A stretch of DNA of 64,000 nt from JBBQWZ01 sp038210135 (GCA_038210135.1 JBBQWZ010000012.1:1-64000), one strand, 5' to 3'. Numbered from the stretch's first letter, positions 15,726 through 25,385 are shown. Notes: generated by a model from the letters alone, not told the origin. Numbers and translations: made by a program.

Positions 15726-17075
15726 TTAGCCTAGGAAGCCGATGTCTGGGGTCGCGAAGTTCGCGATCGACGGAAAGACTTGCGGCAAGGCGGCGGGAGC
15801 GACGCCGAACCACTTGGCCATGGTCGCTCCATATTGATCGAGCGAGGTGGAGGGGATCAGCACGCCGCGGTTGTTCGCGTCGTCCGGTCCGCCCAGGGCC
15901 AAAGTGGGGAACGTACCGTAGAGGTCGCCGCCCTTGACGGAGCCGCCCATGACGAGATGGTGGCTGCCCCAGCCGTGGTCGGAGCCGGTTCCGCTCGGCT
16001 GCAGGGTGCGGCCGAAGTCGCTTTCGGTGAAGGTGGTTACCTGGTCGGCGATCCCCATTTCGATGGTCGAGTTGTAGAACGCCATCATCGCCGCGCTGAT
16101 CTGGCGGAACAGATCCCACTGCTCCCAGCTCTGGCCGGAGTGGGTATCGAAGCCGCCGAGCGAACAGAAGAATACCTGGCGGCTCATGCCGGTGGCTCCG
16201 CGCAGGCGGATGATCTGGGCGACTTGCTGCAACTGCTGTCCGATGCTGGTCTGCGGGAAGACGGTGGAGAGCGGCTGGCCGGCGGCGAGGCTCTTCAGCA
16301 TGGCGTTGAGGGTCAGCGCATCCTGGCGGACCTTGTTGGCGGACTGCACTAGCGCGAGTCCGGAATCAAAGGTTAGGACTTCCTGCAAACCTTGCGTACG
16401 GGCGTTGGTAGCGGAAGCGGGCCACGCGCTCATGCCGTTCAGTGTGAGATCGAAACCTGGAATCAGGCTGGCGGACTGCACGGCGTTGCCGGTACAAAAG
16501 AGCGCGGATCCGGCCATGGAGATGGACGGCGGGAAACTGGATGCCCCGTTCATCGACTGCACGGCGTCGGCGACGCGGCCGGCCCAACCGGTGCCACCGG
16601 AGCCGTTTGGATTTCCGGCCTGCATCTGAATCACCTGATCGGAATGAGAGAACAGGTTGGTGGGCACGGTGGCGCCCGAGAGGTATTGCTGGCGCGTGGT
16701 CGGCTGGACCAGCATGCCGACGTTCGCTACAGCGGCGAGCTTCTGCTGTGCCCATAAGGGATGAATGCTGGCGAGGCCGTCATTCAAGGCGTAGGGTGTG
16801 CCGTTCACGGCGGAGATGGGAAGCAGTTTCGCGTTGCCGTCGGGCAGCGAGAGCGATCCGCGAATGCTCTTATAGGCGTTGAACTGCGCCTGCGATTGGG
16901 GCACCAGCATATTGTGGCTGTCGTTGCCGCCAAACAGGAAGACGCATACCAGGGCTTTGTAATTGGACGCGCTTTGCGCGAAGGCGTTCATGAGGCCGAA
17001 GCGGCTGAAGCCGCCGGCCGCGGCGAGTCCGCCGCCAACCCGCAGAAAATCCCGTCGTGAATTGTTGTTGGTCAT
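15726..17075 (-). CDS. DUF1501 family secreted protein
   Basis: 449 residues with a clear Tat signal (NSRRDFLRVGGGLAAAGGFSR) and the DUF1501 domain, a relative of the alkaline phosphatase/sulfatase superfamily common in Planctomycetes and Acidobacteria. Visible family stretches include LVCVFLFGGNDSHNMLVP near 40 and FTESDFGRTLQPSGTGSDHGWGSHH near 370. It follows the DUF1800 gene by 18 bases on the same strand; these two families are usually paired. Their joint role is not established; a part in handling exported or surface material is only a guess. Confidence 0.9.
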   Translation of the reverse strand: MTNNNSRRDFLRVGGGLAAAGGFSRFGLMNAFAQSASNYKALVCVFLFGGNDSHNMLVPQSQAQFNAYKSIRGSLSLPDGNAKLLPISAVNGTPYALNDGLASIHPLWAQQKLAAVANVGMLVQPTTRQQYLSGATVPTNLFSHSDQVIQMQAGNPNGSGGTGWAGRVADAVQSMNGASSFPPSISMAGSALFCTGNAVQSASLIPGFDLTLNGMSAWPASATNARTQGLQEVLTFDSGLALVQSANKVRQDALTLNAMLKSLAAGQPLSTVFPQTSIGQQLQQVAQIIRLRGATGMSRQVFFCSLGGFDTHSGQSWEQWDLFRQISAAMMAFYNSTIEMGIADQVTTFTESDFGRTLQPSGTGSDHGWGSHHLVMGGSVKGGDLYGTFPTLALGGPDDANNRGVLIPSTSLDQYGATMAKWFGVAPAALPQVFPSIANFATPDIGFLG

Positions 17076-17093
17076 GGTGTTTTCTCTTCGGAT

Positions 17094-19664
17094 TTAATAT
17101 TGGATGGCGTGATAGCCCGAAAGCGCCGCGAGGTAGAGCGCGGTTTGCATTTTGCCGTTGTTGTCGGATTGCGCGGCGATCGCGGTCGCGATGCTCTGCC
17201 GCACGCCTTGTGGCATGCGTCCGTAGAGCAGCGTCTGATCCACGGCGTCGATCAGCGCCGGAGTATTTCCGACGACATTCAGGAACTGCGAGAGGTCGAT
17301 GCCAAATTGATTGGGCTGGCTGACGACGTACCAGAGGAAGTTACCGCGCAAGACGGATTCTGTCGGCGTGTAGATCTGGAATTCGGGGCCGACGTTCGGC
17401 GTCCGTGGAATTCGATAGAGCGGCGAGTAGAAGCTGAAAACCGAAGGCGGCGTCAGCGGGGTCTCCGCCATTTGCGAGTAGTTCCAGGAAAGGCCGGCGG
17501 CCGGTCCGATGGTGCCGCCAAGCGAGCGGATAAACGAGATGGTGTGGAAGATGGGATCCTTCAAGCGGCCTGACGTGGGGGTGGCGGTATCGTTGCGTGC
17601 TTCGGAGTCGAGCAGGATGGCTTTGACGACGGCCTTCAGATCGCCGCGCACGCCGGATCCATTGTTCGCGAAGACAGCGGCAATCCGCTGAATGTAGCCC
17701 GGGGATGGATTGCTGGTGACCAGGCTGCGAATCAGGCGGGTGGCGATAAACGGCGCCGAATTCGGGTGATTGAACAGGCAGTCGAGCACGGCGTTGGTGT
17801 CTGTCACGGTGTTCTGTCCGGCGGCGAGGGTGCAGCCAAGGAATGATTTCCCCGTGAAGTCGTGGTTCGTATCGAGTGGCGTCATGGGCCCGCTGAAGTC
17901 CTCCCAGGCGTTGCCTTTATAGATCCAGCCGGTGAGCGCGAGGGCGATCTGTTGGATAGCGGTCTGGTTGTAAAGCGGCACGGGCTTGTTCTGCGCATCG
18001 AGAACTGTCGAGCCGTCCTGATTCAGCTGATACAGGCCGACAGTGAAGAGCTGAGTGAGTTCGCGGGCGTAGTTTTCATTGGCTCCGCCGGCTGGCGAGG
18101 GCTTCGCGCTCTTGGCGAGGTCAAGGTACTTGCCCATTTGCGAGCTGACGGTGATCTCGCCGAGCAGGGTCCGATAGCTGCCGAAAGCGTTGCGGCTAAG
18201 GATCTGCAGATAGGGCACGATCTCGTCGTTGTAGATGTTCTTGTTCATCGAAATCACGATGATCTGGCTGAGAGCGAACGCGACGCGCTGGCGAAGTTGA
18301 TCGGGAGCGGCGGCGAGACGGTTGATGTATTGATCCTGGACCGTCGCACTCGACTGCGCGGCGGGATTTGTAATGAGGGTTTCGGGCGTACTGAATTGCG
18401 CGGTCAGCCACGCGTCGTAGCCGACCTGCTTCACGTGCGCGATGGAGGCTGGAGTGGGTCCGAAGGAAGCCTGTTCGAGGAAACGGCCCGCGCCGAGGTT
18501 TGGGGTGCCTTGTCCGGTACCCGGATTGGGCGGTCCGACGATGTTGGCGATAGCGGTCGCGCTGGCGGCGGCCGAGGCGACACTGGTGGCGCGAACCGTG
18601 ACGCTCGAAGGAACTGGCGCGGCGGCGGGGGCAAGGAAAAGCCCGGTGACGGAGATGCTGCCGATCGTCGAATTGCCTCCTGCGATTCCGTTGACGCTCC
18701 AGGTTACGGCGGTGTTCTGAGTGTTCGTCACGGTGGCCATGAATTGCTGCGAGACGGATGGCGCGATTGTTATCGATGCCGGCGAAACGCTCACCGTAAC
18801 GGCGGGCGGGGGCGGCGTTTGGAGGGTGACTGTCGCCGAGGCTCCAGCGGTGGCGTCCGCCGCGCTAGTGGCGCGCACCGTCACCGCTGCTGGACTGGGG
18901 ACGGCGGCGGGAGCGGTGTAGAGGCCCGCGGGCGAGATGGTGCCGACGGTGGCGTTGCCGCCCGCGATTCCGTTAACCGACCACGTCACGGCGGTGTTCG
19001 AGGAGTTCGTGATTGTTGAAGTGAATTGGCGCGTCGCGCCGGTCGAAATCGTCGCCGAACTCGGCGAGATGGTCACGCCGACGGGATTCGCGACGGTGAT
19101 CTTGAGATTGACGGCGGCGGTGGTTACGGGTCCGAGTCCGGTATTGGTCACAGTGATCGGGACCAGCGTGCCGACCTGCGCGGCGGTCGCGACGCCGGTG
19201 GCCCGGAGTCCGGTGGCGGACAACAGGGTCGTCGTCAGCGGAGTGCCTCCGAAATTAACAACGGAGGCGGCGGAGTAGTTGGCTCCGTTTAAGGTGATGG
19301 TGAACGAACCGGCGGGAACGGAGGTCGGGTAGACGCTCCAAAGCTCGGGAACCGGCTGCGTAACGGTCATAATGACCTGGCCGAATTTCGTCGCGTCGGC
19401 GGTGCTGGTAGCCCGGACGGCGACGGCGTTGTTCATCGGCACGACGGCCGGGGCGTTATAGAGTCCGGTGGCGGAGACCGTTCCATAAGTCGAGTTACCG
19501 CCGGGAACGCCATTGACGGACCAGTTCACGGTGTTGACTACGAGAGGCACGTAGGCCGTCAGTTGGCGGTTCTGGCCGACTGCGAGATTCGCCGCGGAGT
19601 AGACCGTAATTTGCGCGGCAGCCGGGGCGAGGAGTGCAGCGAGGAGGACGAGGAGTCGAGTCAT
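17094..19664 (-). CDS. DUF1800 family protein with N-terminal Ig-like repeats
   Basis: 856 residues. A signal peptide is followed by three Ig-like repeats of about 80 residues, each containing WSVNG(V/I)xGGN and AVxVRATS, with an IPT/TIG-like domain (SVYPTSVPAGSFTITLNG) between the first and second. The C-terminal 450 residues are the DUF1800 domain (ARFLEQASFGPTPASIAHV, NENYARELTQLFTVGLYQL, FSFYSPLYRIPR). The protein should lie outside the inner membrane. It heads the two-gene DUF1800-DUF1501 unit. The start ATG is close to a 10-base palindrome (19675-19684). Confidence 0.9.
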   Translation of the reverse strand: MTRLLVLLAALLAPAAAQITVYSAANLAVGQNRQLTAYVPLVVNTVNWSVNGVPGGNSTYGTVSATGLYNAPAVVPMNNAVAVRATSTADATKFGQVIMTVTQPVPELWSVYPTSVPAGSFTITLNGANYSAASVVNFGGTPLTTTLLSATGLRATGVATAAQVGTLVPITVTNTGLGPVTTAAVNLKITVANPVGVTISPSSATISTGATRQFTSTITNSSNTAVTWSVNGIAGGNATVGTISPAGLYTAPAAVPSPAAVTVRATSAADATAGASATVTLQTPPPPAVTVSVSPASITIAPSVSQQFMATVTNTQNTAVTWSVNGIAGGNSTIGSISVTGLFLAPAAAPVPSSVTVRATSVASAAASATAIANIVGPPNPGTGQGTPNLGAGRFLEQASFGPTPASIAHVKQVGYDAWLTAQFSTPETLITNPAAQSSATVQDQYINRLAAAPDQLRQRVAFALSQIIVISMNKNIYNDEIVPYLQILSRNAFGSYRTLLGEITVSSQMGKYLDLAKSAKPSPAGGANENYARELTQLFTVGLYQLNQDGSTVLDAQNKPVPLYNQTAIQQIALALTGWIYKGNAWEDFSGPMTPLDTNHDFTGKSFLGCTLAAGQNTVTDTNAVLDCLFNHPNSAPFIATRLIRSLVTSNPSPGYIQRIAAVFANNGSGVRGDLKAVVKAILLDSEARNDTATPTSGRLKDPIFHTISFIRSLGGTIGPAAGLSWNYSQMAETPLTPPSVFSFYSPLYRIPRTPNVGPEFQIYTPTESVLRGNFLWYVVSQPNQFGIDLSQFLNVVGNTPALIDAVDQTLLYGRMPQGVRQSIATAIAAQSDNNGKMQTALYLAALSGYHAIQY

Positions 19665-20017
19665 AGTTTAGTCGGTACTAGTACTTCTGGACAACAAGGC
19701 AAAAGTAGCATGGTTCTGCTTGGATCCCTATGGGCTAAGGGTATTTTGGTTGGGACTAGGGCTTTTCGCGGTGCACCGCTGCTGGATGGGGTGTCGTGTA
19801 GCCCGCCCGTTAATTTAGGTTGAGCCTAAGAGGCCGATCACAGCAAATCGTAAGGCTCCATACACTTAAGGACGCTGAACACCGTGCGGTGCGAATCTTG
19901 GTCGCGAACGGCCGGGGTGGTGGTTTTCAGCCAGATTGACGGCTGGCTTCGTTTCGCATCTCTTTGATACGGTTAGACATTTCTTTGGACCTAGACGTGT
20001 TAATAAGACTTCAGGTA
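19665..20017. promoter_or_regulatory. Palindrome-rich divergent intergenic region
   Basis: A 353-base gap between the divergent DUF1800 and FecR/DUF6600 genes. I see no gene in it. It contains GTACTAGTAC (19675-19684), GCGGTGCACCGC (19768-19779), TTAGG-TTGAG-CCTAA (19815-19829) and CACCG-TG-CGGTG (19880-19891). TTAATA near the right end could serve as a -10 for the FecR gene. The palindromes are candidates for operators, but none matches a family I can name. Confidence 0.45.
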
Positions 20018-22078
20018 ATGGCTATGTACCGCCCATTTCGATCTCTAGTCCCTATGCTGGCATTGGCGAGTGCGGCTTTTGTTATGGGCCAGCAGGGTCC
20101 GCCGCAGGGCCCTCCTCAGCAGCAGGGTGCCGACGCGCAACAAGACCAGCAGCAGGATAACGATCAGGATCCGACACGCGGTGTTGCCCGGATCAGTGTG
20201 ATTGCGGGCGAGGTCAGCGTCCGGCGCGGCGACTCTGGCGAGATGGTCGCGGCAGCGTTGAACGCTCCGCTCCAGGTGCAGGATCGGCTGATTACGGGTG
20301 CCAACGCGCGGGCGGAGATCCAGTTGGATTTCGCAAATTTCGTGCGGCTGGGTCCGAACACGGAGATCCGGATGGCACAGCTCGAGGACGGCCGCTTCCA
20401 GATCCAGGTTGCGGGCGGAAACATCACGTTCCGCATGTTGCGCGATTCCGATGCGCAGATTGAACTTTCCACACCGAACGTGGCGGTGCATCCGTTGAGC
20501 CGTGGTGCGTACCGCGTGGCGGTCATGCAGGATGGTCTGACCGAAATCATGATTCGGTCCGGCGAAGCGGATGTGTACACGCAGAATGGCTCAGAGAAAG
20601 TCCGCTCGGGCCAGATGATGCTGGTTCGCGGGGGAGCGGACAATCCCGAATTTCAAACACTCGCGGCGCGGCCCGGCGACGAATGGGATCGCTGGAATGA
20701 CGCGCGTGACCGCGAGTTGATGACTTCGAAGAGCACGCAGTACGTTCCGCGCGATGTGTACGGCGTGGAAGATCTGGATCACTACGGCAAGTGGGATAAC
20801 GATCCGCAGTACGGCAACGTATGGGTTCCGCAGGCGACCGCGGATTGGGCGCCGTACCGCAATGGCCGTTGGGCGTGGCAAGACTACTATGGCTGGACCT
20901 GGGTCAGCCACGATCCTTGGGGCTGGGCTCCGTATCACTGGGGCAGCTGGTATCAACGTCCAGGAGTCGGCTGGTGCTGGTTCCCTGGCGCGGCGTACGG
21001 TCGGCATTACTGGCGTCCGGCTGTGGTGGGATTTTTTGGCTGGGGCGGCGGATCTGGTAACGGATTCGGATTTGGCCACGTCGGCTGGGTGCCGCTGGCC
21101 CCTTATGAGCGGTTCCATGCGTGGTACGGCCGAGGGATTTATGCCGGCTATCGCAACGGCGGCTTTGGCGGGCACACCACCATCGTCGGCAACGCGAACG
21201 TGTATGGCTCGTATCGGAACGCGCGGATCGGCAACGGCATTACGTCGATGGACTCGGGTCGCTTCGGGCGCGCCGGCGTCGATAACCGGAGCTATGCGCG
21301 AGCTTCGCAGACCGACTTGCGGTCCGCAGGTCTGGTGCGTGGACAGCTTCCGGTTTCGCCGGACCATTCGAGCACGCGGTTTGCGGATCGCGAAGTACGC
21401 GGATCGCAGCTGAGCCGGTCATCGGATAATGCGCGATTCGTTTCGCGCTCGCAGCCGTCGCAGACATCGAGGGTATCGTTCGACCAACAGCAGCGCGGGT
21501 TCGAGAATGGCGTCCGGCAGGGGAACTTCAATAGGCCCGCGACAGCGTCATCGCCGTCCGGCGGCGGATGGCGGAGCGTGAATGAACAGCCAAGAGGCAC
21601 GTCAGGATTCGCGAGTCCGAACGGATATTTGAACCGGAGCGCGGCTCCCTCGGGTCCGGCGTCGGGCAACGGATGGCGGCGTTTTGACGGCGCCGGCAGT
21701 TCGCCACAGGGCGGATCTCCGAATACGGGCCGCGGCTGGAACGGATCGCAGAACCCATCCGGGTCGCAGCCGGTGCGGATTAATCCGCAGATTGTCCGCG
21801 AGCGTCCGCAGGGCAATTATAGCGGCGGCGGATATTCCGCTCCGCGCCAGTCGGCTCCTAGCTATTCCGCACCGCGGCAGTCGGCGCCCAGTTATTCCGC
21901 ACCGCGGCAGTCCGGGCCCAGTTATTCGGCACCGCGGCACTCGGCGCCAAGCTATTCCGCACCGCGTCCGGCGAGCGGTGGGGGTGGCGGATCCGCCCCT
22001 AGGCCTTCGGGTGGTGGCGGCGGAGGGGGCGGAAGCCGCCCTAGCAGCAGTAGCGGTAGCAGCCGCGGACACCGCTAA
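20018..22078 (+). CDS. FecR-domain/DUF6600 exported protein with Gly/Ser/Pro-rich tail
   Basis: About 686 residues. Signal peptide (about 1-24), a Gln-rich linker, then a FecR-like domain (about 55-215: GEVSVRRGDSGEM, VQDRLITGANARAEIQL, GAYRVAVMQDG, SGEADVYT). Next comes a Trp/Tyr-rich DUF6600 region (about 235-380: YGNVWVP, WAPYRNGRWAW, GWTWVSHDPWGWAPYHWG). The last 250 residues are disordered and end with five near-identical ten-residue units (YSAPRQSAPS). FecR domains usually sense or bind in the envelope, but there is no sigma-factor gene beside this one, so a structural surface role seems more likely. The ATG at 20024 is an equally possible start. Confidence 0.82.
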   Translation: MAMYRPFRSLVPMLALASAAFVMGQQGPPQGPPQQQGADAQQDQQQDNDQDPTRGVARISVIAGEVSVRRGDSGEMVAAALNAPLQVQDRLITGANARAEIQLDFANFVRLGPNTEIRMAQLEDGRFQIQVAGGNITFRMLRDSDAQIELSTPNVAVHPLSRGAYRVAVMQDGLTEIMIRSGEADVYTQNGSEKVRSGQMMLVRGGADNPEFQTLAARPGDEWDRWNDARDRELMTSKSTQYVPRDVYGVEDLDHYGKWDNDPQYGNVWVPQATADWAPYRNGRWAWQDYYGWTWVSHDPWGWAPYHWGSWYQRPGVGWCWFPGAAYGRHYWRPAVVGFFGWGGGSGNGFGFGHVGWVPLAPYERFHAWYGRGIYAGYRNGGFGGHTTIVGNANVYGSYRNARIGNGITSMDSGRFGRAGVDNRSYARASQTDLRSAGLVRGQLPVSPDHSSTRFADREVRGSQLSRSSDNARFVSRSQPSQTSRVSFDQQQRGFENGVRQGNFNRPATASSPSGGGWRSVNEQPRGTSGFASPNGYLNRSAAPSGPASGNGWRRFDGAGSSPQGGSPNTGRGWNGSQNPSGSQPVRINPQIVRERPQGNYSGGGYSAPRQSAPSYSAPRQSAPSYSAPRQSGPSYSAPRHSAPSYSAPRPASGGGGGSAPRPSGGGGGGGGSRPSSSSGSSRGHR
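21833..21968 (+). repeat. 30-base tandem repeat inside the FecR/DUF6600 gene
   Basis: About four and a half copies of a 30-base unit (ttccgcaccgcggcagtcgg...) encode the repeated peptide SYSAPRQSAP. The copies differ by one to three bases. Repeat-number change by slippage is possible and would stay in frame. Confidence 0.8.
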
Positions 22079-22100
22079 AGCGAGATCGATTTTCCCTCAG

Positions 22101-22137
22101 GCCCGGATGGCGGTTTCTAAGCCATCCGGGCTTTTTT
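22101..22137 (+). terminator. Rho-independent terminator after the FecR/DUF6600 gene
   Basis: A perfect 11-base stem, GCCCGGATGGC paired with GCCATCCGGGC, with a 9-base loop, is followed by seven T residues. It ends exactly where the convergent TPR gene stops. Confidence 0.9.
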
Positions 22138-22916
22138 TACTTGTTTTGCGGCGGCGGCATTAAGGCGGCGGGTCCGGCCTCGGTCTTGCCGAATCGCGAA
22201 GGTAATTTCTGTTCGATCACCATGGCCTGAATGGTGTCTTCGCGCGCGCCGAGATTGTCGCCGAGTTTCCGTTTCGCAAGGGACCGAAGCATATACGGAT
22301 AGGGAACCCCTTCGCGCAGGCTGATGTACGCAGTGTAGTCGTCGATAGCCTTCTGCCATTGACCGAGCGACGCGAAGGCCTGGCCGCGTTCGAGTAGATT
22401 TTCAGGATTGGCTTCGAGATCGACCGAAGTATTCAGATCGGCGACCGCCTTTTCATTGTTGCCCAACGTGCGATACAGTTTGCCTCGCGCGGTATACCCG
22501 CGAGCCCAGTCGGGTTTGATTTCGATGACTCTGCTGTAGGCGCGCAAAGATTCGTCGTTCCGACCGAGGATGCCGAGGGCTTCGCCGCGGGCGAGGTGCG
22601 CCTTTTCGTTGCGGCTGTTCAGGGAGATGGCGCGATCGAATTTCGAGATGGCGGCTTCGTAAGAATTCGGAGTTAGCAGCTTCTCGCCCTCGAGGTACGC
22701 AGCTTCCGAGCGCGCGTCGAGGCCGTTTACATAGGCGTAGACACCGCAACCGAGTCCAATTGCCACGAAGACCGAAACGGCATACAGCACCATTCGAATG
22801 CGTTTCTTGCGAAGGTCGGATTCAAACGGGTTTGTCGGCCCGGCCTCGCGATACCAACGAATGGGATGGCGAAGAAAGAAGAGGATCTGTTCTCTGCCGG
22901 GAACTTCAAAAGGCAA
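22137..22916 (-). CDS. Membrane-anchored TPR protein
   Basis: 259 residues. A cytoplasmic N-terminal segment (about 1-38, rich in Arg/Lys), one membrane helix (about 41-62, MVLYAVSVFVAIGLGCGVYAY) and four to five TPR units (about 70-225) placed outside the membrane by the positive-inside rule. Such proteins act as scaffolds; no partner can be named. It lies 38 bases downstream of the M-like metalloprotease gene on the same strand and may be co-transcribed with it. Confidence 0.75.
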   Translation of the reverse strand: MPFEVPGREQILFFLRHPIRWYREAGPTNPFESDLRKKRIRMVLYAVSVFVAIGLGCGVYAYVNGLDARSEAAYLEGEKLLTPNSYEAAISKFDRAISLNSRNEKAHLARGEALGILGRNDESLRAYSRVIEIKPDWARGYTARGKLYRTLGNNEKAVADLNTSVDLEANPENLLERGQAFASLGQWQKAIDDYTAYISLREGVPYPYMLRSLAKRKLGDNLGAREDTIQAMVIEQKLPSRFGKTEAGPAALMPPPQNK

Positions 22917-22954
22917 TGCGTTTCCCTCCCAATGCGGAACTCAAATCATACGCG

Positions 22955-24574
22955 CTAGGGTTCGATGAATTCAATGGCGGCCAGTACCAGACCGGTTGGC
23001 TGACGGCGGTATTCTACGCGTACTCGAAGCGGTCGAGGAAGCGGGCAGGGAATTTCGGCTCCGGAACTGCTTTCCTCAGGGCGACCGTTGACGAAGCGAG
23101 CGACACGCGTGTCCGCCGTGGCGGCGAGTGCGAGCGCGCCTTGGGGCGATTCAACATGCAGGAGGGCGCCGTTGGCTCCACAATCGACGCGGACCAGCTT
23201 GCCTTCGGTGCGGCGGTCGCCTTCGAGGCGCGGCTTCCAGGAATCGGGTGTAATGATGGCGGTGCCGGGGCGGTCGAGTTTTGGCTGGTCGATCAACTGC
23301 GCCAGCGATTCCGCCATACCGCGCTCGGCGGGATCCTTAGCGGCATCGAGCGCGGATTTCGCAGACTGGCGAGCGGCGTCGAGCTTCCCCGCCTTCCACT
23401 GCGCGTAGCCCAGCGCATGCCAGACGGAAGTATGGCGAGGGAGGATGGCGGCGGCGGATTGAAGGTGCGCGAGCGCGCTGCCGAGGTTGCCGGCGGAACT
23501 AGCCTCGACGCCGAGCAGCAGATGCGCTTCCGCGTGACGCGGGCTCAGCGCGAGCGTGCGCTCCAGCCAGCGGTCGATTTCGCTGCGCGGAGCTTTCGAT
23601 TCGCGCAACAGCATGGCGTATTCAAAGACGGCGTCGGAACCGGCCCCCAGTTCGATGGCGCGCAAGACGTGCCGGGCGGCTTCGGTGCGATGGCTCGCGA
23701 TTTGCTGGGTCGATCCCAGGGTGCTCTCGAACATGGCCAACTGGAACAGACCCATTTCAGCGGCAGCAGAGGTGGGATAGGTTGCGGCGATTCGTTCGAA
23801 TAGGGCGGCGGCAGCTTCATGCTTGCTGACTTCGAGCAGCATTCCGGCGCGTAGAACGAGCGCGTCTACCTCGGCGATTTCAGTCGCCGGCTCCGCTCTG
23901 TCTTCGATGGGCGCGAGCGGAATGCGGACGAGCAGCGATCCGCGGACCTGCAAGATGGCGGCTCGCGCGGCCGCCCAACCGCGTGCGTACTGGGCGGGTT
24001 CGCTGTTCGATTCCGGATTCCGCAGGGTACGCGAATGCGACTCGACGTCGTAGCCGGCGACCGCAAATCCTTTACGAAATTCGATGGTCGAATAAAACTC
24101 GGCGATGCCTTCCTCGAGCCAATGGGAAAGACGGCCGCCTTGATGATTCCGGAGCAGATGAATGAATTCGTGCGCCAGGACCTGATAGGTGAGAGAGCCT
24201 TGCGAGAAGAGAACGATGGTGTCGAGATCCGGCCCGCTCTGATAGAAGCCTTTTTGATAGGGGTCGGAGCTGTAGGCGGCGAACTCGGTTTCGTTGGCAA
24301 GCAGGATGATGCGAACGGGAAGCGGCAACGCGCCGCTGGGTGCGAGAGCGGCCCGAAGCTGGATGAGACGCTCGACGATTTTGCGCCCAGTACCCTCACC
24401 GGAGTCCGTTAGTACCTCAAAGGCAGCGACGGAACGCCCGTCCGCGCCGGACGTGTGGGGTGCGCCGGACGATTCAATGCGAACCCATTTCTCCTTTGCG
24501 ATCAAGGGCTGAGAAGCGATCAGGCTTGCGACCATGACCGCTATCGAAAAATTCGATTGGATTCCGGACGGCAT
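22955..24574 (-). CDS. Exported zinc metallopeptidase-like protein with TPRs
   Basis: 539 residues. Signal-like N-terminus, then a peptidase-MA/DUF1570-type domain with the zinc motif HEFIH at about 135-139 and a downstream Glu in LEEGIAEF (about 153-160), matching gluzincin architecture. TPR-like helices fill about 220-430 (HAEAHLLLGVEASSAGNLGSAL, WHALGYAQWKAGKLDAA), and a small beta-rich domain ends the protein. The catalytic residues look intact, so it may be active, but its target is unknown. An in-frame ATG at 24535 is an alternative start; 24574 is kept because it gives a longer n-region. Its start is only 18 bases from that of the divergent GAF-ANTAR gene. Confidence 0.72.
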   Translation of the reverse strand: MPSGIQSNFSIAVMVASLIASQPLIAKEKWVRIESSGAPHTSGADGRSVAAFEVLTDSGEGTGRKIVERLIQLRAALAPSGALPLPVRIILLANETEFAAYSSDPYQKGFYQSGPDLDTIVLFSQGSLTYQVLAHEFIHLLRNHQGGRLSHWLEEGIAEFYSTIEFRKGFAVAGYDVESHSRTLRNPESNSEPAQYARGWAAARAAILQVRGSLLVRIPLAPIEDRAEPATEIAEVDALVLRAGMLLEVSKHEAAAALFERIAATYPTSAAAEMGLFQLAMFESTLGSTQQIASHRTEAARHVLRAIELGAGSDAVFEYAMLLRESKAPRSEIDRWLERTLALSPRHAEAHLLLGVEASSAGNLGSALAHLQSAAAILPRHTSVWHALGYAQWKAGKLDAARQSAKSALDAAKDPAERGMAESLAQLIDQPKLDRPGTAIITPDSWKPRLEGDRRTEGKLVRVDCGANGALLHVESPQGALALAATADTRVARFVNGRPEESSSGAEIPCPLPRPLRVRVEYRRQPTGLVLAAIEFIEP

Positions 24575-24592
24575 CGGCGACTACGCTCAGTC

Positions 24593-25360
24593 ATGGTAGC
24601 AACTCTTCATCACGAGCTCCCCCTCGGAGCAGCCGAACCTCCCACGTCTGAGGTCGCGATTCTTCACCGGATTTCGAGCATCGTCAGCTCGCACTTGAGC
24701 CTCGATGAAATGCTTGGAGACATCATCGGACTCACCGCCCAAGTTACAGGCTGCGACGCGTGCCTGGTGTATCTGCTCGAGACGGCGACGGGCGAAATCG
24801 TCCTGCGCGCTTCGCAGCTGCCGCACAAAGCCGATCTTGGGGAACTGCGCATGAAGATGGGAGAGGGTGTCACGGGTTGGGTAGCGGAACATCGTAGCGT
24901 GGTCGCGCTCAAAGAGAACGCGGCGGCCGATCACCGGTTCAAGCGTTTTCCGGCATTGATCGAAGACACCTACGAAGCGTTCCTGTCAGTTCCGCTGGTA
25001 AGCGGCGGGAACACGATCGGAGTCATCAACGTTCATCACCGCGGTGAACACGACCACACGGCATCGGAAATCGCGCTGCTGACCTTTGCCGGGGAACAAA
25101 TGGGTACGGCGATTTCGAAGGGTCTGCTCGAGAACGAGAATGCGCGTCTGCTCGAGGAAACCGAGGAGATGAAGCGTCAGCTTGAGACTCGGAAGCTGGT
25201 GGAGCGCGCGAAGGGGATCCTCCAGTCGCGCCACGGGCTGACCGAGGAAGAGGCGTATCTGCGGCTGCGGAACGAGAGCCGCCGTCTGCGCCGTCCGATG
25301 AAGGAACTGGCGGAAGCCATCATCCTGACCGAAGATTTATCCCGCAAGTCCGAAGCGTAG
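24593..25360 (+). CDS. GAF-ANTAR RNA-binding antiterminator-like regulator
   Basis: 255 residues. A GAF sensor domain (about 20-170: ILHRISSIVSSHLSLDEML, GEGVTGWVAEHR, AFLSVPLVSGGNTIGVINVH), a short coiled coil (about 170-190), then an ANTAR domain (about 195-250: ERAKGILQSRHGLTEEEAYLRLR). ANTAR proteins bind paired RNA hairpins to prevent transcription termination when the sensor is engaged. There is no obvious paired-hexaloop RNA next door, so its targets are elsewhere. The ATG at 24593 starts 5 nt after TACGCT, another leaderless-like start. A terminator follows at 25386. Confidence 0.85.
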   Translation: MVATLHHELPLGAAEPPTSEVAILHRISSIVSSHLSLDEMLGDIIGLTAQVTGCDACLVYLLETATGEIVLRASQLPHKADLGELRMKMGEGVTGWVAEHRSVVALKENAAADHRFKRFPALIEDTYEAFLSVPLVSGGNTIGVINVHHRGEHDHTASEIALLTFAGEQMGTAISKGLLENENARLLEETEEMKRQLETRKLVERAKGILQSRHGLTEEEAYLRLRNESRRLRRPMKELAEAIILTEDLSRKSEA

Positions 25361-25385
25361 TTCAAGTTTGTAGCGATGGAACTGG

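Noticed and set aside
17862..19019. A 385-codon plus-strand frame opposite the DUF1800 gene
   Set aside because: Low-complexity Gly/Arg translation, a shadow of the Ig-like repeats.
21833..21968. CRISPR-like regular repeats
   Set aside because: The 30-base units have no spacers and encode an in-frame repeated peptide.
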